A DNA stretch of 9,112 nucleotides from Muricomes sp. (GTDB lineage Bacteria > Bacillota > Clostridia > Lachnospirales > Lachnospiraceae): positions 1-9,112 of the forward strand of contig JAHHTM010000035.1 of assembly GCA_020024675.1 (NCBI GenBank), given 5' to 3'. Position 1 is the first letter of the stretch; each line of letters begins with the position of its first letter. A program made the translations under genes and the position numbers. Positions 1 through 6,527 of the stretch are shown in pieces. Below the pieces are notes generated by a model. The model was not told the DNA's origin. It worked only from the letters and a program-made list of their open reading frames with translations, and made no database searches.

Positions 1-778
1 TATCAAGATCTTTTTGTTTCAAAGGATTTCCGTTATATGCAAGATCAGCAATTTTCCCTTCCACTGTAACGGATGGATATTTCGAAAATATTTCATCCAC
101 TGACGTTATATTTTCAAGAAGCTTTCCTTTGTCTTTTAATTCCTGAATTTTGGATAACCGGATACTATTTTCTATCTTGAATTGTCCAACCTGCGTACGA
201 AGAAGTTTTTCCATACACCCACCTATTTTTAAATCCTGCCCAATGTCATGACAGAGTGTACGAATATAGGTTCCTTTTGAGCAATGTACTTCCATACAAA
301 CTCTTGGCAGGCAAATTTCTTTAATCTTTATTTCATGTATGAAAACTTTTCTTGTTTTTCTTTCAACAACTTTGCCTTCTCGTGCCAATTCATATAGTTT
401 TTTTCCATTAACTTTTAAAGCCGAATACATAGGCGGTAACTGTTCATATTCTCCTATGTATGCAAGTATACAATTCTTTACTTCTTCTTCTGCCAGTCCT
501 GTAACCTCATGTTCTTCCAGTACTACACCTGAAATATCTTGTGTATCTGTTGATTTTCCAAGTAAAAGAACTGCCTCATAAGTTTTATCTTTATCTGTAA
601 GCATATCACAGACTTTTGTTGCTCTTCCAAGACAGACTGGAAGAACACCTTCTGCATCCGGATCAAGTGTTCCTGTATGTCCAATCTTCTTTTGCCCTAC
701 AATTCTACGCAACTTTGCTACTACGTCATGAGAAGTAAAGCCCTTTTCTTTGTAGACATTGATAATTCCATTTATCAT
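1..778 (-). CDS. truB: tRNA pseudouridine(55) synthase TruB, C-terminus cut by window edge
   Basis: TruB converts U55 of the tRNA T-arm to pseudouridine in the cytoplasm. 259 residues are visible and run off the left edge in frame. The family is usually about 290-310 residues, so roughly 40 are missing, mostly the C-terminal PUA-like part. Seen in the sequence: the motif GHTGTLDPDAEGVL at residues 33-46 with the catalytic aspartate at D39, the PPMYSALKVNGKKLYELAR block at 115-133, and SKGTYIRTLCHDIG at 167-180. All are classic TruB signatures. The ATG at 778 is preceded by an AAAGGAAAA ribosome binding site that overlaps the end of nrnA. Only 6 nt separate the two genes, so it is co-transcribed and probably translationally coupled. 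An ATG overlapping the nrnA stop at 785 is in another frame and is not the start. In related genomes ribF and rpsO often follow truB, but that lies outside this window. Confidence 0.96.
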   Translation of the reverse strand, partial: MINGIINVYKEKGFTSHDVVAKLRRIVGQKKIGHTGTLDPDAEGVLPVCLGRATKVCDMLTDKDKTYEAVLLLGKSTDTQDISGVVLEEHEVTGLAEEEVKNCILAYIGEYEQLPPMYSALKVNGKKLYELAREGKVVERKTRKVFIHEIKIKEICLPRVCMEVHCSKGTYIRTLCHDIGQDLKIGGCMEKLLRTQVGQFKIENSIRLSKIQELKDKGKLLENITSVDEIFSKYPSVTVEGKIADLAYNGNPLKQKDLD

Positions 779-784
779 AATTCA

Positions 785-1747
785 TTATTTTCCTTTTCCA
801 AGCTGGAAAGAAATCTGTTCTGCAACCTGATTGATCACATCATATTTTGATCCCGTCACAGTTGCTCCTGCAGCCCGCGCATGACCACCACCACCGAAAA
901 ATTTAGCAATCAAACTTACATCCACTTTTTCTTTCGAACGAAGGCTTACTTTGTATCGATGTGTATCTAAACCATACATGAATACTGCAACCTCCACTCC
1001 CTTTGTAAGACGCAACTGACTTACGATGCCTTCTGTATCTGACGGTTCCGCTTCACAAAATTCCAGATCTTTTTTTTCTAATACTGCTACAATACACTGT
1101 TTGTTAAGAAACAAAAAGCTCTCTAGAAGTGCTTTTCCTAAAAGCTGATTCTGAATATAGGTTTTCTCATAATATGTCTGATCAATAATTTTGCTTCCAT
1201 TAATTCCTTTTCTTAAAAGTTCTGCTCCAATTTCCATCGTTTCTGGTGATGTACAGGAATACTGAAAAACACCGGTATCATGTACAATCCCCATATAAAG
1301 AGCTTCTGCAATAGGTCGTGTTATTTTTTCTTTTTCAAGTAATGTATAAACAAGCTCAGATGTAGAACTTGCATCCGGTACAATGTAATTTTCATCTGCA
1401 AAAGCAATGTTGCTAACATGATGATCAATGCATACCGTATGTTTTGCATTGTCAAATAAGGTGGATGAAAATCCAAGACGTAATTTGTCACCACAGTCCA
1501 GGCAGATAAACAAATCGTATTGCTTATCTTCCGTAATCTGATGCTTTACATCTTCAATCTTTTCAATCAAATGATATGACTGTGGAATTTCCTCCAAATA
1601 TACATCTACCTTCATATCTGGATACTCGTTCAACAAATACATATAAAGACCCAGACAGGAACCTGTGCAGTCTCCATCGGGGTGCATATGTCCCCCAATG
1701 GCTACTGTTTGTTTTCCTTCCAGGATTTCAGATAAAATAACTGCCAT
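785..1747 (-). CDS. nrnA: DHH/DHHA1 phosphoesterase, NrnA-like (nanoRNase / pAp phosphatase)
   Basis: This 320-residue protein matches the NrnA family (about 310-320 residues). The family uses Mn2+ to degrade 2-5 nt RNA fragments and can dephosphorylate 3'-phosphoadenosine 5'-phosphate. Visible motifs are the N-terminal metal-binding HMHPDGD at residues 20-26, LDCGD at 83-87 (D84), the DHH triad at 108-110, HDTG at 156-159, and the C-terminal DHHA1 substrate-binding glycine motif GGGGHARAAG at 285-294. Both domains are intact. No membrane, PAS or GGDEF segment is present, so it is not the c-di-AMP phosphodiesterase GdpP. Translation starts at the ATG at 1747, only 2 nt after the rbfA stop, with a GGAGAGGAA ribosome binding site inside the end of rbfA. 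This implies translational coupling. Lying between rbfA and truB, it is an integral cistron of the nusA operon. The family call is firm, but the preferred substrate in this organism is inferred. Confidence 0.93.
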   Translation of the reverse strand: MAVILSEILEGKQTVAIGGHMHPDGDCTGSCLGLYMYLLNEYPDMKVDVYLEEIPQSYHLIEKIEDVKHQITEDKQYDLFICLDCGDKLRLGFSSTLFDNAKHTVCIDHHVSNIAFADENYIVPDASSTSELVYTLLEKEKITRPIAEALYMGIVHDTGVFQYSCTSPETMEIGAELLRKGINGSKIIDQTYYEKTYIQNQLLGKALLESFLFLNKQCIVAVLEKKDLEFCEAEPSDTEGIVSQLRLTKGVEVAVFMYGLDTHRYKVSLRSKEKVDVSLIAKFFGGGGHARAAGATVTGSKYDVINQVAEQISFQLGKGK

Positions 1748-1749
1748 AC

Positions 1750-2121
1750 TTATTCCTCTCCATCTTTCAGATCTTTTGTTACCTCATCGATCATTCTGCT
1801 CATGTTTACACCATATTCAATAGACTGGTCTAGAATAAATTTAATTTCCGGCGTATTTCTCATGTTTACTGTTCTGGCAAGTTCTCTTCTGATGTAACCT
1901 TCTGCGCTCTGGAGACCTTTTACAGTGTCTTCCTGTGCTTTTTTATCACCAAGTACACTGATGTATGCTTTACATGTCTTAAGGTCTGGAGCAACCTCAA
2001 CAGCAACAACAGAAGTAAATGGTGCTACTCTTGGATCTTTGATTCCATCACGTAAAATCTTGCTTAATTCTTTTAAGACTTCGGTATTTACTCTTGTATT
2101 TTTTATACTGTTTTTTCTCAT
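1750..2121 (-). CDS. rbfA: 30S ribosome-binding factor RbfA
   Basis: RbfA binds the immature 30S subunit near 16S rRNA helix 1 and the decoding site. It helps 5'-end processing and cold-adapted maturation. The 123-residue product fits the family (about 115-135) and is a single KH-type domain. Visible signatures are the N-terminal RVNTEVLKELSKILRDGIKDPR block (residues 10-31), the AEG kink at 73-75 that replaces the KH glycine loop, followed by YIRRELA, and the C-terminal IEYGVNMSRMID segment at 101-112. I place the start at the ATG at 2121 because it has an AAAAGGAG ribosome binding site 5 nt upstream and gives the normal family N-terminus. A longer in-frame ATG at 2172 would overlap infB by 20 nt and add 17 residues not expected in RbfA. 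The gap to infB is 31 nt. Confidence 0.95.
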   Translation of the reverse strand: MRKNSIKNTRVNTEVLKELSKILRDGIKDPRVAPFTSVVAVEVAPDLKTCKAYISVLGDKKAQEDTVKGLQSAEGYIRRELARTVNMRNTPEIKFILDQSIEYGVNMSRMIDEVTKDLKDGEE

Positions 2122-2126
2122 AAATG

Positions 2127-2134
2127 CTCCTTTT
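2127..2134 (-). promoter_or_regulatory. Ribosome binding site that fixes the rbfA start
   Basis: AAAAGGAG on the minus strand ends 5 nt before the ATG at 2121. It supports that start over the upstream in-frame ATG at 2172, which lies inside the end of infB. Confidence 0.8.
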
Positions 2135-2152
2135 AAATTATTTAAAGCGTTC

Positions 2153-4777
2153 TTATTTTCTTTCAACTTCAACCATCTTGTAAGCTTCTACAAGATCGCC
2201 TTCTTTAATATCATTGTATCCTTCAAATACAAATCCACACTCGTATCCTGCTCTGACTTCTTTTACATCATCTTTAAATCTCTTAAGAGATGCTAATGGT
2301 CCGTCGAAGATCACGATGCCTTCACGTGTAAGACGTACTTTACAATTTCTTTCAAATGTACCATCAAGTACATAGGAACCTGCAATTGTTCCAACTCCTG
2401 AAGCTTTGAATGTCTGACGTACTTCTGCGTGTCCAAGTACTTTTTCTTCAAAGACTGGATCAAGCATACCTTTCATAGCTGCTTCCACATCCTCGATAGC
2501 ATTATAAATTACACGGTATAATCTTAAATCAACCCCTTCGCTGTCCGCAATTTCTTTTGCAGTAGCATCTGGACGAACATTAAATCCAATAATGATTGCA
2601 TTTGATGCAGATGCAAGAATAACATCTGATTCATTAATAGCACCAACACCACCATGGATAATCTTAATAACAACTTCGTCATTTGATAATTTAAGCAGGC
2701 TCTGCTTCAATGCCTCTACAGATCCTTGAACGTCAGCTTTAACAACAATATTGAGTTCTTTTAAGTTACCTTCCTGAATCTGATTGAACAGATCATCTAA
2801 TGACATTTTAGATTTTGTTTCCTCTAAAAGTTTTGCTTTATTCTGAGCAATGAACGTCTCAGCAAAGTTTCTTGCTTCTTTTTCTGTTTCACATCCAACA
2901 AAAACTTCTCCTGCATTTGGAACACCATTAAGTCCAAGGATCTCAACTGGCTGAGATGGTCCTGCCTCTTTTACACGACGACCTTTATCATCCATCATCG
3001 CTCTTACTTTACCATGTGCAGATCCAGCTGCAATTGCATCTCCTACATGAAGTGTACCTTTTTGTACAAGAACTGTAGCAACACTACCTTTTCCCTTGTC
3101 AAGCTGTGCTTCAATTACAAGACCTCTCGCCGCACGATTTGGATTTGCTTTTAATTCCATCACTTCAGCTGTGAGAAGAATCATCTCAAGAAGCTCAGGG
3201 ATTCCTTCTTTTGTATGTGCAGATACCGGAACAAAAATTGTGCTTCCACCCCAGTCCTCTGGAATTAATTCATATTCTGCAAGTTCTTGTTTTACACGAT
3301 CAATATTTGCACTTGGTTTGTCGATCTTGTTAACTGCAACAATAATCTCAATTCCTGCTGCTTTGGCATGATTAATTGCCTCTACTGTCTGAGGCATAAC
3401 ACCATCATCTGCTGCAACAACAAGAATTGCAATATCTGTAGAACTTGCTCCACGCATACGCATTGCTGTAAATGCCTCATGTCCTGGTGTATCAAGGAAT
3501 GTAATCTGTTCTCCATTGACATCTACCACATATGCTCCGATATGCTGTGTAATACCACCAGCCTCACGAGTTGTTACACTAGAATGACGGATTGCATCAA
3601 GGAGTGAAGTTTTACCATGGTCAACATGCCCCATAACACAGATTACAGGTGGACGTTTTACCATTGTAGCTTCATCTTCTTCGTCCTCTTTTAAGAGTTC
3701 TTCAATAACGTCAACTACTTCTTCTTTTTCACAAAGCACATCAAATTCCATTGCGATTTCTTCAGCTGTATCATAATCAACTTCCTGGTTTACTGTAACA
3801 ATTTTCCCCTGAAGGAACAGTTTTTTAACAATAGCAGATGGAACTATTTTCATTTTATCTGCAAGTTCCTTAATTGTGAGCACCTCTGGAATTACGATCT
3901 GTTTGATCTGTTCTTCCTGTTTAACTACTGGCTTTGGCTGTGGTTTTTGAACTTCTGCAACCTGTTTTTGTTTCTTGTTACGTCTGCTCTTATTGTCAAA
4001 ACCGTTTTCTTTGTATTCTTTTTTCTTATTATCTTTTTCTTTATCTCTTGCTTTATTTCTCTGATTCTTCTGCTGTTCTAATAATGCTGATGATAAAGAT
4101 TCTCTGTCATCACGATGATTGTCTCTTCTATTATCTCTTCTGTCATCTCTTCTGTCATTTTGACGAGAATAGGAATTATTTTCTCTTGAACCGCCAAAAT
4201 TTCTATCATCTCTTTGACCACCAAAGTTTCTGTTTTCTCTCGAACTTCCAAAATTTCTGTCCTTGTTTTGTCCGTTATTTGGTCTTCTGTCATAATTTCC
4301 AGAAGCTCTTCTGTCATCTCTTTGACCATTATTCGGTCTTCTGTCATGGTTTCCGAAATTTCTGTCATCTCTTTGACCATTATTTGGTCTTCTGTCTCCA
4401 CGGTTATTATTAAATTTGTTATTTCTTGTCTGAGAAGTTCCATCCTGTGATGTTGCTCCCTGACCATTTGCAGACTGTGGTCTTGTTCTGTGCTGTCCTT
4501 GATTATTAGAAGACTGTGGGCGCTGTCCTTTTCCCTGTGCACGAACACCGCTTTTTGAATTCTGTGGGCGGAATACCTGTACTATATTTTTCTTTTTCGC
4601 TCCCTGATCTTCTGAGCCTCCGGCTTTTACACCTTTTCTTAATTCATTTACCACATCATCGTCCAAAGAACTCATATGACTTTTTACTTCCACATGCTTC
4701 TTTGCAAGAACATCTATTAATTCTTTATTTTCCATTCCAAGCTCTTTTGCAAGCTCATGTACTCTCATTTTAGTCAT
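2153..4777 (-). CDS. infB: Translation initiation factor IF-2
   Basis: IF2 is the GTPase that places initiator fMet-tRNA on the 30S subunit and promotes 50S joining. The product is 874 residues from the ATG at 4777. Domains in order: an IF2-N module at about 4-50; a long disordered, Arg/Asn/Gln/Asp/Gly-rich linker at about 60-230 with internal repeats; a Lys-rich stretch at about 235-290; a second IF2-N module at about 299-348; an acidic patch at 351-370; and the G domain from 375. The G motifs are GHVDHGKT (383-390), GGIT (407-410), DTPGHE (429-434), NKID (483-486) and SAH (519-521). Domains II, III and the C-terminal fMet-tRNA-binding domain follow, including the RFKDDVKEVRAGYECG block near the end. 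All GTPase motifs are intact. A GGAGG ribosome binding site lies 8 nt before 4777. The ATG at 4792 overlaps that site and is unlikely to be used. The gap to ylxQ is 15 nt. Confidence 0.97.
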   Translation of the reverse strand: MTKMRVHELAKELGMENKELIDVLAKKHVEVKSHMSSLDDDVVNELRKGVKAGGSEDQGAKKKNIVQVFRPQNSKSGVRAQGKGQRPQSSNNQGQHRTRPQSANGQGATSQDGTSQTRNNKFNNNRGDRRPNNGQRDDRNFGNHDRRPNNGQRDDRRASGNYDRRPNNGQNKDRNFGSSRENRNFGGQRDDRNFGGSRENNSYSRQNDRRDDRRDNRRDNHRDDRESLSSALLEQQKNQRNKARDKEKDNKKKEYKENGFDNKSRRNKKQKQVAEVQKPQPKPVVKQEEQIKQIVIPEVLTIKELADKMKIVPSAIVKKLFLQGKIVTVNQEVDYDTAEEIAMEFDVLCEKEEVVDVIEELLKEDEEDEATMVKRPPVICVMGHVDHGKTSLLDAIRHSSVTTREAGGITQHIGAYVVDVNGEQITFLDTPGHEAFTAMRMRGASSTDIAILVVAADDGVMPQTVEAINHAKAAGIEIIVAVNKIDKPSANIDRVKQELAEYELIPEDWGGSTIFVPVSAHTKEGIPELLEMILLTAEVMELKANPNRAARGLVIEAQLDKGKGSVATVLVQKGTLHVGDAIAAGSAHGKVRAMMDDKGRRVKEAGPSQPVEILGLNGVPNAGEVFVGCETEKEARNFAETFIAQNKAKLLEETKSKMSLDDLFNQIQEGNLKELNIVVKADVQGSVEALKQSLLKLSNDEVVIKIIHGGVGAINESDVILASASNAIIIGFNVRPDATAKEIADSEGVDLRLYRVIYNAIEDVEAAMKGMLDPVFEEKVLGHAEVRQTFKASGVGTIAGSYVLDGTFERNCKVRLTREGIVIFDGPLASLKRFKDDVKEVRAGYECGFVFEGYNDIKEGDLVEAYKMVEVERK
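4103..4156 (-). repeat. 4-residue (12-bp) Arg-Asp repeat tract within infB
   Basis: IF2 residues 208-225 read as successive DRRD, DRRD, NRRD, NHRD units, a period of 4 codons. The tract is almost purely Arg, Asp and Asn, so it is a strongly mixed-charge, disordered segment. It is the innermost of three adjacent repeat families in the IF2 linker and looks like a slippage-expanded run. It stays in frame. Confidence 0.75.
4178..4258 (-). repeat. 9-residue (27-bp) RNFG repeat, three units, within infB
   Basis: IF2 residues 174-200 consist of three consecutive 9-residue units, RNFGSSREN, RNFGGQRDD and RNFGGSREN. A more distant RNFG occurs at 139. The exact 27-bp period indicates tandem duplication. 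The unit places one aromatic residue next to glycine and arginines, as in RGG/FG-type low-complexity sequences. Confidence 0.8.
4247..4396 (-). repeat. 17/18-residue DRRPNNGQ repeat, about three units, within infB
   Basis: The block DRRPNNGQ recurs at IF2 residues 128, 145 and 163, giving units of 17, 18 and at least 15 residues (51 and 54 bp). The aspartate codons start at 4396, 4345 and 4291. The DNA is also repetitive, so the region is a tandem duplication in the coding sequence. The last unit overlaps the start of the 9-residue repeat family. Confidence 0.82.
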
Positions 4778-4785
4778 GCTTACTA

Positions 4786-4790
4786 CCTCC
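4786..4790 (-). promoter_or_regulatory. Ribosome binding site that fixes the infB start
   Basis: GGAGG on the minus strand lies 8 nt before the ATG at 4777. The upstream in-frame ATG at 4792 directly abuts this site, has no site of its own, and would encode only five extra residues. The 4777 start is therefore preferred. Confidence 0.85.
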
Positions 4791-4792
4791 AT

Positions 4793-5122
4793 TTATGCAA
4801 TCGTATTGTCAATCGTGTTAAAATGTTTTCGAATCCCTTTTGCAAATCCTTCGTCCAATACCGCCAGAGATGCACGGAATTCTTTCCCCATTGCATGCCC
4901 TAAGGTGTCTTTATCACTATAAAAATAAATTGGAACTTTATAAAAATTACACAAATCTTTAAATTTCTTTTTTGTGTTGTCTGATGCATCAGATGCAACG
5001 ATCACAAGTGTAGCTTTTCCTGACTTTACCTCGCGCTCCGTCATAAACTCTCCACTTACCGTTCTTCCTGCTTTCGTTGCCATACCGACAAGAGATAAAA
5101 TCTTATTTTGATTCAAGTTCAT
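4793..5122 (-). CDS. ylxQ: L7Ae/L30e-family RNA-binding protein YlxQ
   Basis: This 109-residue protein belongs to the L7Ae/L30e/Gadd45 fold, whose members bind kink-turn RNA. In B. subtilis the equivalent gene in the nusA-infB operon is ylxQ (100 residues), a K-turn-binding protein of unclear main role. Seen here: KILSLVGMATKAGRTVSGE at residues 7-25, VKSGKATLVIVASDASDNTKKK at 32-53 (the RNA-contacting part), KVPIY at 62-66 and LGHAMGKEFRASLAVLD at 74-90. The chosen ATG at 5122 has a GGAG site 4 nt upstream and gives the usual N-terminus. The longer frame from 5185 adds 21 basic residues that are only the ylxR coding region read in another phase. The gene overlaps the end of ylxR by 20 nt, so the two are probably translationally coupled. 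A bound RNA in this organism cannot be named from the sequence. Confidence 0.92.
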   Translation of the reverse strand: MNLNQNKILSLVGMATKAGRTVSGEFMTEREVKSGKATLVIVASDASDNTKKKFKDLCNFYKVPIYFYSDKDTLGHAMGKEFRASLAVLDEGFAKGIRKHFNTIDNTIA

Positions 5123-5378
5123 CCATCTCCTTTTCCAGTCGTGTATATACTTCTGCCGGAATCGTCTGCTTAAACGAACGTTCAAGCCCTTTATTTTTTA
5201 CAGCCTTTGAAAAGCACTCTTTCGAATTACAGATATATGCTCCCCTGCCATTTTTCTTTCCCGTAACATCTAATACAAATTCCTCTTCTGTTGTACGCAA
5301 CACGCGAATCAGCTCTTTTTTCGGTTTCATTTCGCCACATCCTACGCATTTACGCATCGGTATCTTTTTATTGTTCAA
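5103..5378 (-). CDS. ylxR: YlxR-family RNA-binding protein (RNase P modulator RnpM), TTG start
   Basis: This small basic protein (91 residues) is of the YlxR family, renamed RnpM in B. subtilis, where it binds RNase P RNA and modulates its activity. Signatures are KKIPMRKCVGCGEMKPKKEL at residues 4-23, IRVLR at 24-28, and TGKKNGRGAYIC at 39-50, where GRGAY is the family hallmark. I use the TTG at 5378: a GAGGTGG ribosome binding site ends 5 nt upstream, and the resulting MNNKKIP N-terminus matches the family. The next in-frame ATG (residue 8, 5357) has no such site and would remove the conserved KKIP. Four cysteines form two pairs, C11-x2-C14 and C50-x4-C55. This could be a zinc site, which some YlxR proteins lack. 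The gap to nusA is 23 nt and the 3' end overlaps ylxQ. Confidence 0.93.
   Translation of the reverse strand: MNNKKIPMRKCVGCGEMKPKKELIRVLRTTEEEFVLDVTGKKNGRGAYICNSKECFSKAVKNKGLERSFKQTIPAEVYTRLEKEMDELESK
5127..5134 (-). promoter_or_regulatory. Ribosome binding site of ylxQ inside ylxR
   Basis: AAAAGGAG on the minus strand lies within the final codons of ylxR, 4 nt before the ylxQ ATG at 5122. It decides the ylxQ start and implies that initiation occurs while ylxR is being read. An in-frame TTG two codons later is a possible but weaker alternative. Confidence 0.75.
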
Positions 5379-5383
5379 TTATT

Positions 5384-5390
5384 CCACCTC
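5384..5390 (-). promoter_or_regulatory. Ribosome binding site that supports the TTG start of ylxR
   Basis: GAGGTGG on the minus strand contains GAGGTG, complementary to the 16S rRNA anti-Shine-Dalgarno tail. It ends 5 nt before the TTG at 5378. No comparable site precedes the later ATG at 5357. Confidence 0.8.
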
Positions 5391-5401
5391 GCATAAGGTT
5401 A

Positions 5402-6508
5402 TTATTCTTCATTTTCTTTTGCATTTTCCTCATAGTATGCTTCTTCCATATAATTTGGAGAAAGCTCACCTGATTCAATCGCCTGAGATTCACTCTTAAT
5501 ATCAATCTTATATCCTGTAAGACGGGCTGCCAGTCTTGCATTCTGTCCTTCTTTACCAATAGCAAGTGAAAGCTGATAATCCGGAACGATAACACTTGCC
5601 GCTTTTTCATCCGGATCAGCCATTACAGAAATGACTTTTGCAGGACTTAATGCATTTTCAATCAATAATGCAGGGTTTTCATCCCAATTAATAATATCGA
5701 TTTTTTCTCCACGCAACTCATTAACAACTGCGTTTACTCTTGCTCCATTTACACCTACACATGTTCCTACTGGATCTACATTTTCATCATTAGATGCAAC
5801 TGCAATCTTTGTACGAGAGCCGGCCTCACGAGCAATGCTCTTAATTTCAACAATTCCATCTCTTACTTCTGTAACTTCTGCTTCAAAAAGACGTTTCACA
5901 AGTTCTGGATGAGTACGTGAAACAAGAATCTTAGGTCCTTTTGTTGTATTTTTTACCTCTACTACATAAAGTTTGATTCTTTCTGTAGGTTTAAACACCT
6001 CTCCTTTTACCTGCTCATTTTCTGTAAGCATAGCATCTGCTCTTCCAAGATCAATACTTACGTTTTTGCCAACATAACGCTGTACAATACCTGTCACGAT
6101 ATCTTTTTCTTTCTCAAAGTACTGATCGTATACTACTTTTCTTTCTTCTTCTCTGATTTTCTGAAGAATAAGGTTCTTTGCATTTTGCGTAGCAATACGT
6201 CCAAATGATTTTGATTCGATTGGAATCTGTGCAACATCACCAATTGTGAGTGATGAATCTATTTTCTCTGCATCTTCCAGTGAAATTTCAATTGCCGGAT
6301 CAAACACTTCTTCAACAACTTCTTTTTCAGCATATACGGAATAATCACATGTCTCACGATCCATAATGATCTTAATATTATCTGATGTACCGAAGTGATT
6401 CTTACATGCACTGATCAGAGAATTCTCAATAGCATCCATCATAGTCTCTTTACTGATGTTTTTCTCTTCTTCAAGAATTGTAAGTGCTTCTAATAATTCT
6501 GTATTCAT
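5402..6508 (-). CDS. nusA: Transcription termination/antitermination protein NusA
   Basis: NusA binds RNA polymerase near the RNA exit channel. It promotes pausing and hairpin-dependent termination and takes part in rRNA antitermination. The 368-residue product has the compact Firmicutes form: N-terminal polymerase-binding domain (about 1-125), S1 domain (about 135-199), KH1 (about 200-276, with REAGSRTKIAV at 228-237 and the GVNG loop at 252-255) and KH2 (about 280-345, with GKEG at 318-321). It then ends in a short acidic tail (about 346-368). It lacks the two acidic repeats of the E. coli protein, which is normal for this phylum. The ATG at 6508 has an AGGAGG site 10 nt upstream, in the 19-nt gap after rimP. 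Because NusA acts on hairpin-dependent termination, the hairpin in the operon leader is a plausible target for feedback control, but that is inference. Confidence 0.97.
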   Translation of the reverse strand: MNTELLEALTILEEEKNISKETMMDAIENSLISACKNHFGTSDNIKIIMDRETCDYSVYAEKEVVEEVFDPAIEISLEDAEKIDSSLTIGDVAQIPIESKSFGRIATQNAKNLILQKIREEERKVVYDQYFEKEKDIVTGIVQRYVGKNVSIDLGRADAMLTENEQVKGEVFKPTERIKLYVVEVKNTTKGPKILVSRTHPELVKRLFEAEVTEVRDGIVEIKSIAREAGSRTKIAVASNDENVDPVGTCVGVNGARVNAVVNELRGEKIDIINWDENPALLIENALSPAKVISVMADPDEKAASVIVPDYQLSLAIGKEGQNARLAARLTGYKIDIKSESQAIESGELSPNYMEEAYYEENAKENEE

Positions 6509-6527
6509 TCTATAATTTCCTCCTGAT

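Noticed and set aside
339..581. Plus-strand 80-codon frame near the left end
   Set aside because: It is antisense to truB, whose minus-strand frame carries the catalytic and RNA-binding motifs. It has no ribosome binding site or domain.
2128..2144. TTTAAA-TAA-TTTAAA symmetry in the infB-rbfA gap
   Set aside because: The stem is only A-T pairs with a 3-nt loop and is expected by chance in AT-rich spacer DNA.
2122..2172. Longer RbfA starting at ATG 2172, inside infB
   Set aside because: The ATG at 2121 has a clear AAAAGGAG site and gives the family N-terminus. The extension would overlap infB by 20 nt.
3662..3670. Possible internal IF2 start at Met372, just before the G domain, giving a short isoform
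   Set aside because: There is no convincing ribosome binding site upstream, only acidic-patch codons. An isoform cannot be supported from sequence.
3934..4413. Plus-strand open frame rich in Cys, His and Phe with apparent internal repeats
   Set aside because: It is the complement of the repetitive infB linker. The repeats mirror the DRRPNNGQ and RNFG codons, and there is no ribosome binding site or recognisable domain.
4078..4548. Minus-strand 156-codon frame with repeated Met-Thr-Glu-rich units inside infB
   Set aside because: It is an alternative phase of the repetitive infB linker. The infB frame runs through it unbroken with all IF2 domains, so this is a shadow of low-complexity DNA.
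5123..5185. Longer YlxQ starting at ATG 5185
   Set aside because: The extra 21 residues come from ylxR read in another phase. The ATG at 5122 has its own site and yields a normal-length protein.
5368..5610. Minus-strand 80-codon frame overlapping the 3' end of nusA
   Set aside because: It lies in another phase of nusA and ends at the ylxR start region. It has no recognisable domain or start context of its own.
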